Shown here: piece by piece, positions 1 through 8,120 of the stretch | Numbering within the stretch: the stretch's first letter is position 1 | How the letters are laid out: every line of letters begins with the position of its first letter | Assembly: GCF_900105065.1 (NCBI RefSeq) | Contig: NZ_LT629749.1 | Span: 1,302,001 to 1,366,000, forward strand | From: Friedmanniella luteola | Lineage (GTDB): Bacteria > Actinomycetota > Actinomycetes > Propionibacteriales > Propionibacteriaceae | Length of the DNA: 64,000 nt | Direction: 5' to 3' | The notes under the pieces: model-generated | What the model was told of the DNA's origin: nothing | Seen by the model: only the letters and a program-made list of their open reading frames with translations | Databases searched by the model: none | Made by a program: the position numbers and the translations under genes

Positions 1-729
1 ATGGCCCGGCAGATCGCCGAGCGCCGGGCGTCCCGGCTCCGGATGGCGGCCCAGGCGGCCAGCACCCGGCGCAAGACGCTCGACCAGCTGTTCGACCAGC
101 TCGAGCGGGGCGAGGACCAGGAGCTGCGGCTCATCCTCAAGGGCGACGGCGCTGGCTCGGTCGAGGCCCTGGAGGACGCGCTCGCCAAGATCGACGTCGG
201 CGACGAGGTCAGCCTGCGGGTCATCGACCGCGGTGTCGGTGCGATCACCGAGACCAACGTCAGCCTGGCGGCGGCCTCCAACGCGGTCATCGTCGGCTTC
301 AACGTCCGCCCGCAGGGCAAGGCGTCGGAGATGGCGGACCGCGAGGGTGTCGACATCCGGTACTACTCGGTGATCTACTCCGCGATCGACGAGATCGAGG
401 CCGCGCTGAAGGGCCTGCTCAAGCCGATCTACGAGGAGGCCCAGCTGGGTCAGGCGGAGATCCGCGAGATCTTCCGCTCGTCCCGCGCCGGCATCATCGC
501 CGGTTGCATGGTCACCAGCGGGTCGATCCGCCGCAACTCCAAGGCCCGGCTGCTGCGTGAGGGCGTCGTCATCAACGAGACGACCATCTCCTCGCTGCGC
601 CGGGAGAAGGACGACGCCACCGAGGTGCGCGAAGGGTTCGAGTGCGGCATGACGCTCGCGAACTACTCCGACATCCGGGTCGGCGACGTCGTCGAGACCT
701 TCGAGATGCGCGAGAAGGCTCGTAGCTGA
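1..729 (+). CDS. infB: Translation initiation factor IF-2, C-terminal part (5' end outside window)
   Basis: This is the last 242 residues of IF-2, the GTPase that places initiator tRNA on the 30S subunit and drives subunit joining. The G domain lies upstream of the window. What is present is a helix rich in Arg/Gln followed by domain III (around residues 45-150, with GFNVRPQ and the tyrosine-rich stretch [14 protein letters not shown]) and the domain IV beta-barrel that binds fMet-tRNA (from about residue 155, with [15 protein letters not shown] and the ending VGDVVETFE). The first ATG in the window is internal, so the start is unknown. It is followed by a strong hairpin with a short T-run, so the infB operon ends here and rbfA, usually next, is displaced by a Fic gene. 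Confidence 0.97.
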   Translation: MARQIAERRASRLRMAAQAASTRRKTLDQLFDQLERGEDQELRLILKGDGAGSVEALEDALAKIDVGDEVSLRVIDRGVGAITETNVSLAAASNAVIVGFNVRPQGKASEMADREGVDIRYYSVIYSAIDEIEAALKGLLKPIYEEAQLGQAEIREIFRSSRAGIIAGCMVTSGSIRRNSKARLLREGVVINETTISSLRREKDDATEVREGFECGMTLANYSDIRVGDVVETFEMREKARS

Positions 730-750
730 GCGCAGCACCGAGCGCTGGTC

Positions 751-799
751 GTCGGCGGGGCGGGGTCGTGGCAACACGGCCCCGCCCCGTCGGCGTTTT
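751..799 (+). terminator. Intrinsic terminator after infB
   Basis: A long GC-rich stem (about 20 bp with some G-T pairs) closes over the loop GCAA at 771-774 and runs straight into GTTTTAT. This is a good rho-independent terminator for a GC-rich genome. Its T-run overlaps the first half of the palindrome before the fic gene. Confidence 0.8.
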
Positions 800-823
800 A
801 TCACTTGTCGGCCGAACTGATAA
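798..823 (+). promoter_or_regulatory. Palindromic operator-like site before fic
   Basis: An imperfect 26-bp palindrome has outer arms TTATCA (798-803) and TGATAA (818-823) with partly matching inner bases (CTT/AACT around CGGCCG). It ends 9 bp before the ATG of the fic gene, where a bound protein would block transcription start. The encoded protein carries a C-terminal winged-helix-like region, so autoregulation is a reasonable inference but is not shown by sequence alone. Confidence 0.5.
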
Positions 824-832
824 GTTCGACGC

Positions 833-2038
833 ATGGCCTTCTCGGATCAGGGGCACCGTTGGCCGCCCGTCGGGCACGAGCAGCTGATCTGGGACTCCCG
901 GTCCTCGGGTGCCGCGCTGAGCCGGACGGAGCGGCAGCGGGCGCACGGTCGCTACCACGCGGCGGTCCCGCCCCCGATCGCCGAGCTGGACTACGCGGTC
1001 CCGGTCGAGCTGGCCGGCCCGCTCGAGGACGCCGCGGCCGAGCTGGCCCGCTACGACGCCGAGATGGCCACCAGCCCCGCGCCCCTGGACGCGGTGCTGC
1101 TGCGCAGCGAGTCGGCGGCGTCGTCGCAGATCGAGAACCTCACCGCCTCGGCGCGCAGCATCGGCCTGGCCGAGCTGGGGGACGCGAGCCGCAGCAACGC
1201 GAGCCTCGTCGTCGCCAACACCCAGGCCATGCGGTGCGCCCTCGACCTGGCCGCGGAGCTGACCCCGGAGACCGTGCTGGCGATGCACCGGGCGCTGCTG
1301 GGGGCGAGCGAGCCGGACATCGCCGGTGCCTGGCGCACCGAGCCCGTCTGGATCGGCCGGTCGTCGTTGAGCCCGGTCGGGGCCGACTACGTGGCGCCCC
1401 GGGCCGAACGGATCGAGCCGCTGGTCGAGGACCTGATGCGCTACGCCCGGCGCGTCGACCAGCCGGTGCTGGCCCAGGCCGCGCTGGCGTACGCCCAGTT
1501 CGAGACCATCCACCCGTTCCCCGACGGCAACGGCCGCACGGGCCGGGCCCTGCTGCACGCCATGCTGCGGCACCACCGGCTGAGCCGGCACGTCACCGTG
1601 CCCGTGTCCGCCGGCCTGCTGTCCGACGTCACCGGGTACCACGCGGCGCTCACCGCCTACCGCGCCGGCGACCCGGACCCGGTCGTCCGGCTCTGCGTCG
1701 ACGCGACCTTCCGGGCCATCACCAACGGGCGCGCGCTCGCCGTCGAGCTGGCCGAGATCCGGGAGGGCTGGCGCGGCGCGATCACCGCGCGCCGCGACTC
1801 GGCGGTGTGGCGGGCGGCCGACCTCTTCCTGGCCCGCCCGGTGCTGGACGCCGCCCAGGTGGCGGCGGCCCTGGGGATCGCCGTGCCGAACGCCCACCGG
1901 CACCTGGAGCGGCTCGTCGACGCCGGCGTGCTCACGTCCTTCCCGCTGTACCGCCGGGCGCGGGGATGGAGGGCGGACGCCGTGCTCCGGGCGCTGGACG
2001 CCTTCGCCGCCCGGGCCGGCCGTCGGGCGCGGCCCTGA
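833..2038 (+). CDS. Fic family protein with N-terminal inhibitory motif and C-terminal winged helix
   Basis: Fic proteins transfer AMP, or another part of a nucleotide cofactor, to hydroxyl side chains of target proteins. The 401-residue protein shows the full catalytic motif HPFPDGNGRTGR at residues 227-238, with the catalytic His first. At residues 97-102 lies SSQIEN, which matches the [ST]xxxE[GN] inhibitory helix of class II (intramolecularly inhibited) Fic proteins, so activity is probably held in check by the Glu. The last 80 residues (AAQVAAALGIAVPNAHRHLERL) look like a winged helix-turn-helix, as in many Fic/DUF4172-type proteins. The gene stands alone between the infB terminator and rbfA, with a palindrome just before the ATG. 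No antitoxin gene is adjacent. The target is unknown. Confidence 0.88.
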   Translation: MAFSDQGHRWPPVGHEQLIWDSRSSGAALSRTERQRAHGRYHAAVPPPIAELDYAVPVELAGPLEDAAAELARYDAEMATSPAPLDAVLLRSESAASSQIENLTASARSIGLAELGDASRSNASLVVANTQAMRCALDLAAELTPETVLAMHRALLGASEPDIAGAWRTEPVWIGRSSLSPVGADYVAPRAERIEPLVEDLMRYARRVDQPVLAQAALAYAQFETIHPFPDGNGRTGRALLHAMLRHHRLSRHVTVPVSAGLLSDVTGYHAALTAYRAGDPDPVVRLCVDATFRAITNGRALAVELAEIREGWRGAITARRDSAVWRAADLFLARPVLDAAQVAAALGIAVPNAHRHLERLVDAGVLTSFPLYRRARGWRADAVLRALDAFAARAGRRARP

Positions 2039-2188
2039 GCCCGTCGCGGGCCAGCGCCCGGCGTCGTCGGGTGCGCACTCCCGCAGGGACCGTGGGCCCA
2101 CCGACCTGCTGCGGTGCCCGCCCGGTGCGGCGGCGGGGACCGGCCGGCCATGCGGCACAATGGAAGGCTGTCCGTCAGAGGAGGAACC

Positions 2189-2638
2189 ATGGCATCGCCC
2201 CGGGTGCTCAAGCTCGCCGACCAGATCAAGGTGATCGTGGCCGAGATGCTCGAGCGCAAGATCAAGGACCCCCGACTGGGCTTCGTCACCGTGACCGACG
2301 TGCGTCTCACCGGGGACAGCCGCGAGGCGACGGTGTTCTACACCGTGCTCGGGTCGCCCGAGGAGGCCGCCGGCACGGCCCTCGCCCTCACGTCGGCCAC
2401 CGGGCTCATCCGCTCCCAGGTCGGCAAGCAGCTGGGGATGAAGTTCACCCCGACCGTCGCCTTCGTCGCCGACGCCGTCCCGGAGAACGCCCGCCAGATC
2501 GACGACCTGCTGCAGCGTGCGCGCGACGTCGACGCACGGGTCGCGCAGGCGGCCCACGGCAAGACCTACGCCGCGGGCGAGGACCCCTACAAGCACACCG
2601 ACGAGGACGACGCCGACGACGTCGACCTGGACCGCTGA
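2189..2638 (+). CDS. rbfA: 30S ribosome-binding factor RbfA
   Basis: RbfA binds the immature 30S subunit and helps process and fold 16S rRNA, especially in the cold. The 149-residue protein begins with the basic helix [18 protein letters not shown], followed by the type-II KH fold ([17 protein letters not shown], and the PVAFV/IDDLL region near residue 100) and ends in a very acidic tail. The ATG at 2189 has an excellent Shine-Dalgarno (AGAGGAGG, 2178-2185), which decides the start over a longer in-frame extension. Its TGA overlaps a possible CTG start of truB (CTGA), so the two are probably translated together. Confidence 0.95.
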   Translation: MASPRVLKLADQIKVIVAEMLERKIKDPRLGFVTVTDVRLTGDSREATVFYTVLGSPEEAAGTALALTSATGLIRSQVGKQLGMKFTPTVAFVADAVPENARQIDDLLQRARDVDARVAQAAHGKTYAAGEDPYKHTDEDDADDVDLDR

Positions 2639-3549
2639 GCGGCTCCGGCCGGGCGACGACCGGGACGGCCGAGGCCGGCCTGGTCGTCGTGGACAAGCCG
2701 GCCGGGCTGACCTCTCACCAGGTGGTCGCCCGCTGCCGGCGGCTGCTCGGCACCCGCAAGGTCGGGCACGCCGGGACGCTGGACCCGATGGCCACCGGCG
2801 TGCTGCTGATCGGCGTCAACCGGGCCACCCGGCTGCTCGGCCACCTCATGCTCACCCGCAAGGCCTACAGCGCGACCCTCCGGCTGGGCGTCGGCACGGT
2901 GACCGACGACGCCGAGGGTGAGACCACCCTCCGGCCCGGCGTGACGGACCTCGACCCCGCGGCGCTCGAGGCGGCGCTGGTGCCGCTGCGGGGGCTGATC
3001 GAGCAGGTGCCGACCGCCGTCTCGGCGATCAAGGTCGACGGCGTCCGCTCCTACGCGCGGGTGCGGGCGGGGGAGGACGTGGCGCTCGCGGCCCGGCCCG
3101 TCACCGTGCACCGCCTCGACGTCACGGCCCGGCGGGACCTCGTCGTCGACGGCGTCCCCTGCGTCGACCTCGACGTCGTCGTCGAGTGCAGCTCGGGCAC
3201 CTACGTCCGCGCCCTCGCCCGCGACCTCGGGACCACCCTGGGCTCGGCCGGTCACCTGACCGCGCTCCGTCGCACCGCCGTCGGCCCGTTCGGGCTAGAC
3301 GAGGCGGTGCCCCTCACCGACGCCACCGAGAGCCTGCCGGTGCTGGGCCTGACCGACGTCGTGCGCCGCACCTTCGCCACCGTGGTGCTGGACGCCGAGC
3401 AGGAGGCGGCCGTCCGCGTCGGCCGGGCCCTGCCCGGGCTGGCGCTGCCCGCCGAGCAGGCGGCCCTGCTGAGCGTCGAGGACGAGTTCCTGGCCCTCTA
3501 CCGGCGCCGCGGCGACGGGGCCGTGGCCGACGCGGTGTTCTGCGGCTGA
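2635..3549 (+). CDS. truB: tRNA pseudouridine(55) synthase TruB
   Basis: TruB converts U55 of the tRNA T-loop to pseudouridine. The protein has the family hallmarks: first strand [14 protein letters not shown], the catalytic block [15 protein letters not shown] with the active-site Asp, [10 protein letters not shown], and [17 protein letters not shown]. The C-terminal 60 residues form a PUA-like domain. The start is problematic: there is no ATG, GTG or TTG between the rbfA stop and the first conserved strand. The only early candidate is CTG at 2635, overlapping the rbfA TGA; the first ordinary codon is GTG at 2689, which would remove LVV from the first beta strand. I give the CTG start with low certainty about the exact codon and high certainty about the gene. 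Confidence 0.92.
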   Translation: MSGSGRATTGTAEAGLVVVDKPAGLTSHQVVARCRRLLGTRKVGHAGTLDPMATGVLLIGVNRATRLLGHLMLTRKAYSATLRLGVGTVTDDAEGETTLRPGVTDLDPAALEAALVPLRGLIEQVPTAVSAIKVDGVRSYARVRAGEDVALAARPVTVHRLDVTARRDLVVDGVPCVDLDVVVECSSGTYVRALARDLGTTLGSAGHLTALRRTAVGPFGLDEAVPLTDATESLPVLGLTDVVRRTFATVVLDAEQEAAVRVGRALPGLALPAEQAALLSVEDEFLALYRRRGDGAVADAVFCG

Positions 3550-3555
3550 GGCCGC

Positions 3556-3574
3556 CGGGGCCGTCCCGGCCCCG
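3556..3574 (+). terminator. Hairpin after truB
   Basis: An 8-bp perfect stem (CGGGGCCG / CGGCCCCG) with loop TCC lies 7 bp after the truB stop. There is no U-run, so it may only slow or protect the 3' end. ribF follows 62 bp later on the same strand. Confidence 0.4.
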
Positions 3575-3635
3575 TGGTTGACTGGGCCGCCGGAGCCGCG
3601 ACCGCGTGCCCCGGAGCGAAGGTGAGGCGGAGCAG

Positions 3636-4532
3636 ATGACCAGCGACCCGGTGGTCGTGATCGGCAACTTCGACGGCGTCCACCGAGGGCACGCCGCCCT
3701 GCTGCGCACCGCCCGCGCCGCCGAGCCGGAGGCCCCGCTCGTCGTCGTGACCTTCTGGCCGCACCCGATGTCGGTGGTCCGGCCGGACCAGACGCCGCTG
3801 CTGCTCAGCACCCTGCCGCGCCGGGTCGAGCTGCTCCGCGAGGCCGGCGCGGACGACGTCGTCGTCGTCGACTTCACCGCGGAGGTGGCCGGCTGGAGCC
3901 CCGCCCAGTTCGTCGACGCCGTGCTGCGCCCGCTGCACCCGGCCCGGGTGGTGGTGGGGGAGAACTTCCGCTTCGGCTTCCGGGCCTCCGGCACCGTCGC
4001 GACGCTGGCGGAGCTCGGCGCCGGCCAGTTCGTCGTGCAGCCCGTCGCCCTGGTCACCGACGGCGCGCAGCCGAGCTCGTCCACGCTGGTCCGGCACGCC
4101 GTCGCCGAGGGTGACTTCGGCCGGGTCCGCGAGCTGAGCGACCACCCCTTCCGGTTCTCCGGCGTCGTCGTGCAGGGCGACCAGCGCGGCCGGCTGCTTG
4201 GCTACCCGACGGCCAACCTGCTGGTCGCGCCGGGGCTGGCCGTGCCGGCTGACGGCGTCTACGCGGGCTGGGTGACCCGGTTGGACCAGCCCGACGCCCC
4301 CCGCTGGCCGGCCGCGATCTCGGTCGGGTCGAACCCGACCTTCGACGGCGTCCAGCGCCGGATCGAGTCCTACGTGCTGGACCGCGACGACCTGGAGCTG
4401 TACGGCGTGGAGATCGCCGTCGACTTCTACGCGCGGGTCCGCGGCCAGATCAGGTTCGCCGGCATGGAACCGCTGATCGAGCAGATGCACCACGACGTGG
4501 AGGACATCCGTCACCTGCTGGGGAGCTTCTGA
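3636..4532 (+). CDS. ribF: Bifunctional riboflavin kinase / FAD synthetase
   Basis: RibF phosphorylates riboflavin to FMN and adenylates FMN to FAD. The N-terminal FAD synthetase half starts almost at once with VVVIGNFDGVHRGH (HxGH-type nucleotidyl transferase motif) and contains PSSSTLVRHAVAEGD. The C-terminal riboflavin kinase half has GRLLGYPTANL, the ISVGSNPTFDG loop and LELYGVEIAVDF, ending in the usual DIRHLL helix. The ATG at 3636 with GAGGCGGAG ahead of it is preferred to an in-frame GTG at 3606, which adds only ten non-conserved residues. It is the last gene of the rbfA-truB-ribF group. Confidence 0.95.
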   Translation: MTSDPVVVIGNFDGVHRGHAALLRTARAAEPEAPLVVVTFWPHPMSVVRPDQTPLLLSTLPRRVELLREAGADDVVVVDFTAEVAGWSPAQFVDAVLRPLHPARVVVGENFRFGFRASGTVATLAELGAGQFVVQPVALVTDGAQPSSSTLVRHAVAEGDFGRVRELSDHPFRFSGVVVQGDQRGRLLGYPTANLLVAPGLAVPADGVYAGWVTRLDQPDAPRWPAAISVGSNPTFDGVQRRIESYVLDRDDLELYGVEIAVDFYARVRGQIRFAGMEPLIEQMHHDVEDIRHLLGSF

Positions 4533-4580
4533 GCAGGACGCCAGCGCTCTCGTCGTCCGGTGGGGTCGGCCTGGTTCGGC

Positions 4581-4592
4581 TACATTCGAGCG
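4581..4592 (+). promoter_or_regulatory. -10 box of leaderless promoter for the FCD regulator
   Basis: TACATT at 4581-4586 is followed by exactly 6 nt and then the ATG at 4593. In actinobacteria this spacing puts the transcription start on the A of the start codon, giving a leaderless mRNA. No clear -35 box is visible. Confidence 0.5.
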
Positions 4593-5294
4593 ATGGCCAC
4601 CCCGCTCCCGGCACCCCTGACCGTGGGTGCGGCGCACCCGCCGCTGCGCGAGGTCGTCGCCGCCGCACTCCGGCGGCTGATCCTCGACGGCACGCTCGCG
4701 CCCGGGGAGCGCCTGGTCGAGGACCGGCTCGCCGAGCTGCTCGGGGTGTCCCGCAACCCGGTGCGGGAGGCGATGCGCGCGCTCGAGGCCGAGGGGTTCA
4801 TCGACGTCCCCGCCCGCCGGGGGGCCTTCGTGGCGACCCTGTCGGAGCGGCAGGCCGCCGACCTCTTCGCGGTGCGGCTGGCCCTCGAGCCGCTGGGCGC
4901 CCGGCTGGCCGCCCAGAACGTCACCCCCGAGCCGGTCGCGCGGATGCGGTCGCTGCTGGCGCAGGCCCAGGCCTCCTCCGAGAGCCGTGACCTGGACGCG
5001 CTGTCCGACCTGCACAGCGAGCTCCACTCGGTGATCTTCGAGATGACCGACAACGCCTACCTCACCGCGATCGCCATCCCGATGGTCAAGCGCGGCCAGT
5101 GGCTGCTCCGGCAGAGCTCACCGCTCCGCGACCCGGAGGCCTGGTCGCAGCACCACGGGCTGATCGCGGCGATCGCCGCCGGCGACGCGGACCTCGCCGA
5201 GGCCGAGGCCCGCCACCACGTGCTCAGCGTCCGTCACCAGCTGATGGCCCCCGCGCACCAGCTCGCGCCGGCGGGTCGAGCCGCCTCGGTCTGA
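4593..5294 (+). CDS. GntR-family regulator with FCD ligand-binding domain
   Basis: This is a one-component transcription factor of the FadR/FCD branch. Residues about 15-80 form the winged helix (REVVAAALRRLILDGTLAPG, then the recognition segment VSRNPVREAMRALEAEGF). Residues about 90-215 form the all-helical FCD domain with the expected metal/ligand positions: Asp and His in DLHSELHSVIF, His in QHHGLIAAI and His in EARHHVLSVR. The ligand is unknown. The gene directly precedes a transporter-amidase operon, and two GTATAC-centred sites typical for this family lie in the gap. It is therefore probably the local repressor, released by an amide or peptide-derived small acid. An in-frame GTG at 4560 adds eleven residues but lies upstream of the -10 box. 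Confidence 0.88.
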   Translation: MATPLPAPLTVGAAHPPLREVVAAALRRLILDGTLAPGERLVEDRLAELLGVSRNPVREAMRALEAEGFIDVPARRGAFVATLSERQAADLFAVRLALEPLGARLAAQNVTPEPVARMRSLLAQAQASSESRDLDALSDLHSELHSVIFEMTDNAYLTAIAIPMVKRGQWLLRQSSPLRDPEAWSQHHGLIAAIAAGDADLAEAEARHHVLSVRHQLMAPAHQLAPAGRAASV

Positions 5295-5327
5295 CCGCGA
5301 GGGACGCGACTCGCGGGCGCACCGGGC

Positions 5328-5347
5328 CCTGTCGGTATACGAAGAGG
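5328..5347 (+). promoter_or_regulatory. Operator-like site 1 (GTATAC core) for FCD regulator
   Basis: The core GTATAC at 5335-5340 lies in TCGGTATACGAAGA. Members of the FadR/FCD family commonly bind short palindromes of the form T.GTATAC.A. The core begins 75 bp before the core of site 2, about seven helical turns, so looping or cooperative binding is possible. Confidence 0.5.
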
Positions 5348-5402
5348 CGAGTCGCGGCAGGTTCTGACTGCGCGTTACGTCAGCGCAACCTCACCGTGAC
5401 GG

Positions 5403-5422
5403 GTCCTTCGTATACAAGAGAC
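5403..5422 (+). promoter_or_regulatory. Operator-like site 2 (GTATAC core), overlapping a -10-like box
   Basis: The core GTATAC at 5410-5415 lies in TTCGTATACAAGAG. The flanks GAAG/CAAGAG mirror those of site 1. TATACA at 5411-5416 is also the best -10 candidate for the transporter operon, so occupancy would block initiation. The transporter ATG is 62 bp downstream. Confidence 0.5.
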
Positions 5423-5477
5423 AGACTCGGGGTCGACCCGGCTCCCACCGTCGGGTCCACGCCGACGAAGGAGCCCC

Positions 5478-7184
5478 ATGTCGCCCGCCCCGTCCCTCGC
5501 GTCGTCCCCCGGCGTCCTGGCCGCGTCGCCCGCCACCGCCTTCACCCGCCGCCGCGCGCTCGGCTGGGGCGGTGGGCTGGCCGCCGGCGCCGCCCTCACC
5601 CCCTGGCTGGCCGGCTGCTCGTCCGGCAGCGAGGACCCGGCCCCGGGGGCCTCGGCCGCCGGGCAGGCCGGCGGCTCGCTGACCGTCGGCATCAACGCCA
5701 CCCCCGACACCCTCGACCCGGGAGCCACCGGGCTGGCCCTGACGCTGCTGATCTCGATGGCCCTCTTCGACCCGCTGGTCTGGTGGCTGCCCACCGAGGG
5801 CGAGGACGAGGGCACCTTCGTGCCCGGGCTGGCCACCAGCTACGAGGTGTCCGACGACGCCTCGACCTACACGTTCAAGCTGCGCGAGGACGTGACCTTC
5901 CACGACGGCACGAAGTTCGACGCCGAGGCCGTCAAGGCGACCTACGACCACGTCGTCGACCCCGCCACCAAGTCGAAGAGCGGTCTCGGTGCCCTCGGCC
6001 CCTACGAGGGCACCAAGATCATCGACCCGTACACCGTGGAGATCAGCTTCTCCGCTCCCAACGCCGGTTTCCTGCACCAGCAGGCGGCCGGCAACTTCGG
6101 CATCGCGTCCCCGACCGCGCTGGAGAAGTACGGGGCGACCGGGTTCGGCAACAACCCCGTGGGCAGCGGCCCCTTCAAGTTCGAGAGCTACGCGACCGGG
6201 GACCGGTTGAACCTGGTCAAGAACCCCGACTACCGCTGGGGACCCGCTGAGCTGGGTGCCACCGGTCCCGCCTCCCTCGACGAGCTGGTGTTCCGGATCG
6301 TCGCCGACGACAGCGGACGGTACAACGCCCTGCAGTCCGGCCAGCTGCAGATCGCCATGAACCTGCCGCCGAACAGCATCGCGGCCGCCGCGAAGGCGCA
6401 GAAGTACACCCAGATGACGATCCCCGCGATCGGCACCCCGATCGGCATGCCGATCAACGTGACGAAGTCGCCCACGGACGACCCGCTGGTGCGGCAGGCG
6501 ATCATGGTCGCGGTGGACCAGCAGAAGCTGGTGGAGAGCGTCCAGTTCGGCGTCAACACCGCCGCCCACAACGTCTTGACCCCGATCACCCCGGGCTACA
6601 GCGAGGCGGCCAGCGCGCTCTACACCTACGACCCGGCCAGAGCCGCCGAGCTGCTGGACCAGGCGGGCTGGACGCCCGGCCCGGACGGTGTCCGGACCAA
6701 GAACGGGGAGCCGCTGCACCTCGAGATCATCCTGTACGCCGGCGGAGGGATGGAGCTGCCCGCGCAGTACGTGGTCTCCCAGCTGAGCGCCGTGGGCTTC
6801 ACCGCCACCACCGCCGTCCAGCCCTTCACGACCGCTCAGGTCTCGTTCAACGGCGGCGAGCACAACCTCGGGGCCTTCGGCTACTACGGCGCGGACCCGT
6901 ACCTGTTGAACATCTGGGTCAACTCCGCGGCGATCAAGTCGGGCTTCAACTGGTCGCACTACGCCGAGCCCGCCGTCGACGCGGCCATCGAGAAGGCGAA
7001 CGCCACCGCCGACGACGCCACCCGCAACGCGCGGTACCAGGCGGTGGGCGAGACGCTGATGAAGGACGCGATCTACCTGCCGCTGTGGGACACCAACGGG
7101 CAGTTCACGACGGCGTCGTCGGTGGCGGGGCTGCACCCGACCTTCAACGGCTACATCACCTTCCACGGCGCGACGGTCGCCTGA
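5478..7184 (+). CDS. ABC transporter substrate-binding lipoprotein, peptide/nickel family 5 (Tat-exported)
   Basis: This 568-residue extracytoplasmic receptor delivers its ligand to the permease pair encoded next. The N-terminus has a twin-arginine-like segment (TRRRALGWGGG, residues 23-33) and a lipobox LAGC with the lipidated Cys at residue 47, so a folded lipoprotein is expected on the outer face of the membrane. The mature part has SBP_bac_5 hallmarks: ATPDTLDPG, YTFKLREDVTFHDG, NPVGSGPFKFESY and a C-terminal DAIYLPLWD block. AAGGAG precedes the ATG at 5478. The ligand could be an oligopeptide, an amide or another cationic nutrient; the acetamidase downstream favours an amide-bearing molecule, which is inference. 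Confidence 0.92.
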   Translation: MSPAPSLASSPGVLAASPATAFTRRRALGWGGGLAAGAALTPWLAGCSSGSEDPAPGASAAGQAGGSLTVGINATPDTLDPGATGLALTLLISMALFDPLVWWLPTEGEDEGTFVPGLATSYEVSDDASTYTFKLREDVTFHDGTKFDAEAVKATYDHVVDPATKSKSGLGALGPYEGTKIIDPYTVEISFSAPNAGFLHQQAAGNFGIASPTALEKYGATGFGNNPVGSGPFKFESYATGDRLNLVKNPDYRWGPAELGATGPASLDELVFRIVADDSGRYNALQSGQLQIAMNLPPNSIAAAAKAQKYTQMTIPAIGTPIGMPINVTKSPTDDPLVRQAIMVAVDQQKLVESVQFGVNTAAHNVLTPITPGYSEAASALYTYDPARAAELLDQAGWTPGPDGVRTKNGEPLHLEIILYAGGGMELPAQYVVSQLSAVGFTATTAVQPFTTAQVSFNGGEHNLGAFGYYGADPYLLNIWVNSAAIKSGFNWSHYAEPAVDAAIEKANATADDATRNARYQAVGETLMKDAIYLPLWDTNGQFTTASSVAGLHPTFNGYITFHGATVA

Positions 7185-7187
7185 GCC

Positions 7188-8120
7188 GTGGCCTTCGTCC
7201 TGCGGCGCTTCGTGGCCGTCCTCCCCGTGGTCCTCGGCATCACCCTCGTGGCCTTCCTGCTGATCCACGCGATCCCCGGTGACCCGGCCGCGACGATCCT
7301 CTTCGGCTCGAACGCCGGTCCGGAGCAGATCGCCCAGCTGCGCAGCCAGCTCGGTCTGGACCGGCCGCTGCTGACCCAGTACCTCGACTTCCTCGGCCAG
7401 CTGCTGCACGGTGACCTCGGGACCTCCTACCTGACCTCCAACTCCGTCGCCCACGAGCTGCTCTCGCGGGCGCCGAGCACCCTGCTGCTGACCGGGGCGG
7501 CGATCGCCGTCGCGGTCGGCGTCGGGGTGCCGCTGGGGCTGGCGGCCGGGGCCCGCCCCGGGTCGGTGGTCGACCAGCTCGCGCGGGGCGTCTCGTTCCT
7601 CGGCGTGGCCATCCCGTACTTCTTCCTCGCGCTGGTGCTGGTGCTGCTGCTCAGCGTCCGGCTGGACTGGCTGCCGGCGATCGACGACGGCACCCCGCGG
7701 GGGCTGATCCTGCCGGCGGTCTCGCTCGGCTGGGGCTACGCCGCCATCCTCACCCGGCTGGTCCGCGGCCGGATCATCGAGGAGTACCGCAGCGAGTACG
7801 TCCGCTCGGCCCGCGCGCGGGGGTGCAGCGAGTGGCGGGTGCTGCTGGGGCACGCCCTGCGCAACTCCTCGATCCCGGCGATCACGACCATCGGGCTGCA
7901 GTTCGGCAACATCCTCACCGGCGCCGCGATCACCGAGGTGATCTTCGGACGGGCCGGGCTGGGCAGCTTCCTGGCGTCCTCGATCACCAGCAAGAACATC
8001 CCGGTGGTGCAGGGCGCCGTGGTGCTGATCGGGATCGCCTACGTGCTGATCAACCTCGTCGTCGACCTGCTGGTGGGTGCGGTCGACCCCCGGACCCGGC
8101 TGGCGGGGAGTGCGGCATGA
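7188..8120 (+). CDS. ABC transporter permease, DppB/OppB type
   Basis: This inner-membrane permease (310 residues, six predicted membrane spans) opens with the family signature RRFVAVLPVVLGITLVAF and the GDPA motif. The EAA coupling loop is seen as EYVRSARARGCSEWRVLLGHAL (about residues 205-225). GTG at 7188 lies 4 nt after the receptor stop; its own stop overlaps the next ATG. It pairs with the following DppC-type permease. Confidence 0.92.
   Translation: MAFVLRRFVAVLPVVLGITLVAFLLIHAIPGDPAATILFGSNAGPEQIAQLRSQLGLDRPLLTQYLDFLGQLLHGDLGTSYLTSNSVAHELLSRAPSTLLLTGAAIAVAVGVGVPLGLAAGARPGSVVDQLARGVSFLGVAIPYFFLALVLVLLLSVRLDWLPAIDDGTPRGLILPAVSLGWGYAAILTRLVRGRIIEEYRSEYVRSARARGCSEWRVLLGHALRNSSIPAITTIGLQFGNILTGAAITEVIFGRAGLGSFLASSITSKNIPVVQGAVVLIGIAYVLINLVVDLLVGAVDPRTRLAGSAA

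Noticed and set aside
5403-5424. Sequence CGTATACAAGAGACAG resembles the Tn5 mosaic end used in Nextera adapters
   Set aside because: It shares AAGAGACAG with the mosaic end but inserts a base and differs in the rest (CTTCGTATAC instead of ATGTGTAT). A second related site lies at 5328-5347 and flanking sequence is continuous with normal genes, so an FCD-regulator operator explains it better than adapter contamination. Read-level trimming reports would settle it.
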